Shown here: piece after piece, positions 24,414 through 27,784 of the stretch
Layout: every line of letters begins with the position of its first letter
How positions within the stretch are numbered: position 1 is the stretch's first letter
Assembly: GCA_011391115.1 (NCBI GenBank)
Contig: JAABRC010000003.1
Coordinates: forward strand, 1-27,784
Reading direction: 5' to 3'
From: Candidatus Egaibacter danicus
Lineage (GTDB): Bacteria > Pseudomonadota > Gammaproteobacteria > Burkholderiales > Burkholderiaceae
Length of the DNA stretch: 27,784 nt
The notes under the pieces: generated by a model
The model's input: the letters and a program-made list of their open reading frames with translations, nothing else
What the model was told of the DNA's origin: nothing
Database searches by the model: none
Position numbers and translations under genes: made by a program

Positions 24414-26925
24414 GCGTCGACACCTTGTATTAACCAACACGTCCAAGGCACAGCCCTTCACCGCTCCGTCCGCTGGCGGCGGTGGTGCACCCGAAGTGCC
24501 CATGCTCGACAGAGCTGAGCATGGTGCCCGGCTTCAAGCACAGTTGCAGAAACTCCGACCCTTGGCTCAGCAAGCTGTCGTCGCGCAGCAAGAGCAGGGA
24601 CTTGAAGGTGGCCTGGGATTGCAAATTCAGTTCGTCGGCATACCCGATGTGGAACTCGCCTTTGAAAGCCTCGGGAGTGAACGCAACCGTGACCCTGATA
24701 AGCAAATCGAAGTTTTGAGTGTTCGCTCGGAAGGAAGTACGACAGTTGCCAATGTGTATGTGCCCGATGGCAAACTGGACCACTTCGAAAAATACGTCGC
24801 TGAGTATCTGGTTGCCAAGACAGACAAGAACGGTAAGCTAATCGACCATGGCACCTTGCTGAACGCAATCGCATCCATCCGCAGTGCAGAATTACGCACG
24901 CTCTGGACCGATGAACCCCAGCTGCTTCCGCAGGACGTGACGGAGCCGTTTTGGTGGGAAGTGTGGCTGCCGGTTCGTGGCCGGCGCAACGCGGTGGTTG
25001 CGGATTTCCGCAAGCTCGCAACTTTGGCAGAGTGCCAAGTCAGCGCCCACCAGATCAACTTTCCGGAACGTACCGTCGTTCTGATGTTCGGTTCGCAACA
25101 GCAGTTTTCCACATCGGTCATGACGCTGAACTGCGTGGCCGAACTTCGCCGTGCCAAGGAGACCGCCGAGTTTTTCGATGGCATGACACCGCCCGAGCAG
25201 CGACAGTGGGTGGATGAAACATTGGCTCGCTTAACTATGGCATCGGCGGACGATGCAACGCCCCGCGTCTGCCTCCTGGATTCCGGTGTAAACCGTGGCC
25301 ACCCTCTGTTAGCCCCTTTCATTACCACCTCAGATCTGCACACGGTCGATCCTGCCTGGGGCGTGGACGACACCGCTAATCACGGCTCCGGCCTGGCTGG
25401 CCTTGTGGTGCTGGGCGACCTCTCCCATGCGCTAGCATCGAACGAGCCGCTTGTGGTCCCCCATCGGTTGGAGTCGGTAAAGATGACTCCTGAACAGGGT
25501 GCCAATGACGGCGATTCCAAGTTGCACGCCTATCTTTTCGCCGAGGCCGTCGCGCGACCTGAAGTAGCTGCACCAGCGCGCCCACGCGTCTTTACCTCCG
25601 CCGTCACGTCTAGTGATGACCGGGATCGTGGCCGTCCTTCCGCATGGTCTTCCACCGTGGACCGTCTCGCCGCCGACTATGATGGCAACGGGTTATTTCC
25701 TCGCCTGTTTGTTTTGTGCGCAGGCAATACCGAAGACCAGCAGTCCTGGAGCACCTACCCCGCGAGCCTGAGCACCAACGGCATCCGTGACCCCGGCCAG
25801 GCATGGAACGCCATCACGGTCGGGGCCTACACCGAGAAGGTGCAGATTACCGAAGCCAATGCACAAGGTTTAAAGCCCGTGGCGCCGAGTGGAGGGCTCA
25901 GCCCCTACACCCGAACATCGGCTACTTGGAGCACGTCATGGCCCTTGAAGCCCGAGGTGGTCTTCGAAGGTGGCAACGCAGGCAAAGACGCATTGAGCGC
26001 CGTGGGCATACCCAGCCTGGATCTGCTCACCACCCACAACCTGCCGCTTCAGCGCCTGTTCACCACGACCAACGCTACCAGCGCGGCTTCTGCGCTGGCT
26101 GCGCGGCTGGCGGGTCAGCTGATGGCGGCGTATCCCGCTCTGCGCCCTGAGACCATCCGCGCGCTGATCGTGCACTCGGCGGAATGGTCAAATGCGATGC
26201 GCACGACGTACCTGCCAAACAACACCAAGACTGACTTTGTGCGTTTGCTTCGGCATTGCGGCTGGGGCGCGCCGCAGTTGGATCGCGCCCTGTGGAGCGC
26301 GGGCAACTCGCTGACCCTGGTGGTTGAAGACCAGTTACGCCCCTACCAAAAAGTAAAGGACAAAGGCGTGGTCAGCAAAGACATGAATCTGCATGCGCTT
26401 CCCTGGCCGAAGGAACAGTTGCAGGCACTGCCGCCGAACACCCAGGTGGAGTTGCGTATTACCTTGTCCTACTTCATCGAACCGAATCCTTCCGCGCGCG
26501 GCACATCCTCCAAATTTCACTACCCTTCCCACCGCCTGCGCTTTGATGTGCAACGCCCGTTGGACGCCACCACCGCAGATTTCGTTGCCCGCGTCAATGC
26601 GGCCGCCGAGCGCGAGGACGATGGCGATCCGATCGACCCCAAAGACCCCGACTGGATTTTGGGCGACCGCCAGCGTCATCGCGGCTCGCTGCACCAAGAC
26701 ATTTGGCACGGCACAGCGGCAGCACTCGCGAGCCGTGGCTTTATTGCCGTCTACCCAGCCAAAGGCTGGTGGCGCACCCGTCAGGCCCAGGAACGCTACG
26801 ACCTGCCAGCCCGCTACAGCCTGATCGTGTCAATTCGCACCCCTGAAACGAATGTAGACCTCTACACCCCTATTGCCCAACAGGTCGCCGCGCAAGTCGC
26901 AGTGCCTGTTGTCGTGAACACCTGA
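24391..26925 (+). CDS. ietS: IetS-like subtilisin-family serine protease (S8)
   Basis: An 844-residue cytoplasmic protease with no signal peptide. A ~280-residue N-terminal region precedes the S8 domain. The catalytic triad is visible: Asp297 in CLLDSGVNRGHP, His331 in ANHGSGLAG, and Ser564 in NATSAASALAA. The oxyanion Asn446 is in LCAGNTED. After the protease domain come ~270 residues with a beta-rich segment (QVELRITLSYFIEPNP) and a WHGTAAALASRGFIAVYP motif, probably a jelly-roll or partner-binding region. Its ATG lies inside the ATPase gene. It likely acts as the effector, cleaving a host or phage protein when triggered. Activity and target are unknown; all catalytic residues look intact. 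Confidence 0.88.
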   Translation: MSEQIQDKRRHLVLTNTSKAQPFTAPSAGGGGAPEVPMLDRAEHGARLQAQLQKLRPLAQQAVVAQQEQGLEGGLGLQIQFVGIPDVELAFESLGSERNRDPDKQIEVLSVRSEGSTTVANVYVPDGKLDHFEKYVAEYLVAKTDKNGKLIDHGTLLNAIASIRSAELRTLWTDEPQLLPQDVTEPFWWEVWLPVRGRRNAVVADFRKLATLAECQVSAHQINFPERTVVLMFGSQQQFSTSVMTLNCVAELRRAKETAEFFDGMTPPEQRQWVDETLARLTMASADDATPRVCLLDSGVNRGHPLLAPFITTSDLHTVDPAWGVDDTANHGSGLAGLVVLGDLSHALASNEPLVVPHRLESVKMTPEQGANDGDSKLHAYLFAEAVARPEVAAPARPRVFTSAVTSSDDRDRGRPSAWSSTVDRLAADYDGNGLFPRLFVLCAGNTEDQQSWSTYPASLSTNGIRDPGQAWNAITVGAYTEKVQITEANAQGLKPVAPSGGLSPYTRTSATWSTSWPLKPEVVFEGGNAGKDALSAVGIPSLDLLTTHNLPLQRLFTTTNATSAASALAARLAGQLMAAYPALRPETIRALIVHSAEWSNAMRTTYLPNNTKTDFVRLLRHCGWGAPQLDRALWSAGNSLTLVVEDQLRPYQKVKDKGVVSKDMNLHALPWPKEQLQALPPNTQVELRITLSYFIEPNPSARGTSSKFHYPSHRLRFDVQRPLDATTADFVARVNAAAEREDDGDPIDPKDPDWILGDRQRHRGSLHQDIWHGTAAALASRGFIAVYPAKGWWRTRQAQERYDLPARYSLIVSIRTPETNVDLYTPIAQQVAAQVAVPVVVNT

Positions 26926-26935
26926 TTGCCGATTG

Positions 26936-27784
26936 ATGGATTACCAAGAACTGAAGCTGCTTGAAGACGACTTGTGGGAGGCTGCCGATCAGCTGCGCGC
27001 AAACTCCAAGCTTACAGCCAGCGAGTATTCGATGCCTGTGCTGGGCCTGATCTTTCTGCGCCATGCCACCACACGCTTTCATGCCTTGCTGCCAGCGGTG
27101 GAAAAGGCTGTGCCTGCCCGCGCCACAGGCGCACTGCGGGAAGACCGCATCAAGCTGGGCTTTCAGGGCAAGGCCGCCATCTATCTGCCCGAGACGGCGC
27201 GCTACGACTACCTCGCTGAGCTACCTGCCGGCACCCATGTGGGCGAAGCTATCCGCGACGCGATGATCGCCATCGAAGATTCGGTGACCGACCAAAAGGG
27301 CCAAAAGCTGCTCGAAGGCGCACTGCCCAAAGACTACCTTGGCCTGGAACAAGACCTGCTGGCCGAGCTGCTGAAGATTTTCAACCGCCCAGCCTTACAG
27401 ACTGCCACGGGCGATGTGTTTGGCCGCATCTACGAATATTTTCTGAACCAGTTCGCGCAAAGTGGCGCGCAAGAAGGCGGCGAGTTCTTCACACCCCCGA
27501 GCCTGGTGCGCCTGATCGTCAACGTCATCGAACCAGACCACGGCGTGGTGCTCGATCCAGCCTGTGGCTCGGCCGGCATGTTCGTGCAAACCGGCCACTT
27601 CATTGAAGAGGTGCGCCACAAAAGCGCCAACGAAGTGGACATCACCTTCTACGGCCAGGAAAAGGCCGACCTCAACAGCAAGCTTGCCCGCATGAACTTG
27701 GCGGTGCATGGGCTCGAAGGCAACATCCGCATTGGCAACACCTTCTACGAAGATCACCACAAGCTTCTGGGTGCCTGCGACTTC
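26936..27784 (+). CDS. hsdM: Type I restriction-modification DNA methyltransferase subunit (HsdM), 3' end cut by window
   Basis: The first 283 residues of an N6-adenine methyltransferase. An N-terminal helical HsdM_N domain (SEYSMPVLGLIFLRHA at about 29-44) is followed by GEFFTPPSLVRL (182-193) and the S-adenosylmethionine-binding motif DPACGSAGMF (207-216). The sequence ends at GACDF, just before the expected catalytic NPPF motif. The ATG lies 10 bp after the protease stop, so it is probably co-transcribed with ietAS. The matching hsdS and hsdR genes would be expected to the right. HsdM methylates the host's recognition sites and forms the core of the restriction complex. Confidence 0.93.
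   Translation, partial: MDYQELKLLEDDLWEAADQLRANSKLTASEYSMPVLGLIFLRHATTRFHALLPAVEKAVPARATGALREDRIKLGFQGKAAIYLPETARYDYLAELPAGTHVGEAIRDAMIAIEDSVTDQKGQKLLEGALPKDYLGLEQDLLAELLKIFNRPALQTATGDVFGRIYEYFLNQFAQSGAQEGGEFFTPPSLVRLIVNVIEPDHGVVLDPACGSAGMFVQTGHFIEEVRHKSANEVDITFYGQEKADLNSKLARMNLAVHGLEGNIRIGNTFYEDHHKLLGACDF

Overview
The window looks like a chromosomal accessory region of a Burkholderiales-type betaproteobacterium (Comamonadaceae/Alcaligenaceae-like). This rests on moderately high GC, densely packed catabolic operons with ATGA stop/start overlaps, TRAP and dipeptide-type ABC importers run by paired FadR-type regulators, and a diacylglycerol kinase / metallophosphoesterase gene pair of a kind I associate with that group. 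The taxonomic call is inference; no rRNA or tRNA gene is visible.

Left half, minus strand (1-14600): a twelve-gene unit read from right to left. A GntR/FCD regulator is followed by a complete oligopeptide-type ABC importer (binding protein, two permeases, fused double ATPase), a ThDP-dependent decarboxylase/synthase-like enzyme, an M20 carbamoylase/amidohydrolase, a PuuC-like aldehyde dehydrogenase, a DMT-family permease, a D-2-hydroxyacid flavin dehydrogenase, a GhrA-like 2-hydroxyacid reductase and an acetylpolyamine amidohydrolase that runs off the left edge. Gaps are mostly 1-31 bp. The unit reads as a catabolic operon: import of an N-acyl, N-carbamoyl or peptide-like compound, hydrolysis of the C-N bond, 2-oxoacid / 2-hydroxyacid interconversion, decarboxylation to an aldehyde and oxidation to an acid. 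The substrate is unknown.

Middle, minus strand (14601-20540): a second operon headed by a paralogous GntR/FCD regulator, with a TRAP importer (dctP, dctQ, dctM) and an HpcH/HpaI-CitE-like lyase. It ends in a scar of about 0.7 kb (14930-15625) that holds remnants of the same three enzymes as the first operon in the same order: N-terminal ThDP enzyme, a 22-codon piece of the M20 hydrolase, and a C-terminal piece of the aldehyde dehydrogenase. So an ancestral duplicate of the enzyme core was paired with a different transporter and then collapsed. A 188-bp block of the scar is about 98% identical to the intact ThDP gene, while the flanking parts are far more diverged.

Centre right, plus strand (20706-22001): two decayed genes, a 5'-truncated diacylglycerol kinase-like gene and a frameshifted, 3'-truncated metallophosphoesterase. 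They look like leftovers of an older locus between two accessory blocks.

Right part (22181-27784): a serine recombinase/resolvase on the minus strand with a res-like dyad region upstream, inside a weak inverted repeat. Next, on the plus strand, comes an AAA ATPase plus subtilisin-like protease pair matching the known antiphage / plasmid-stability system ietAS. A type I restriction-modification hsdM gene starts 10 bp later and runs off the right edge. This is a defence island with its own recombinase.
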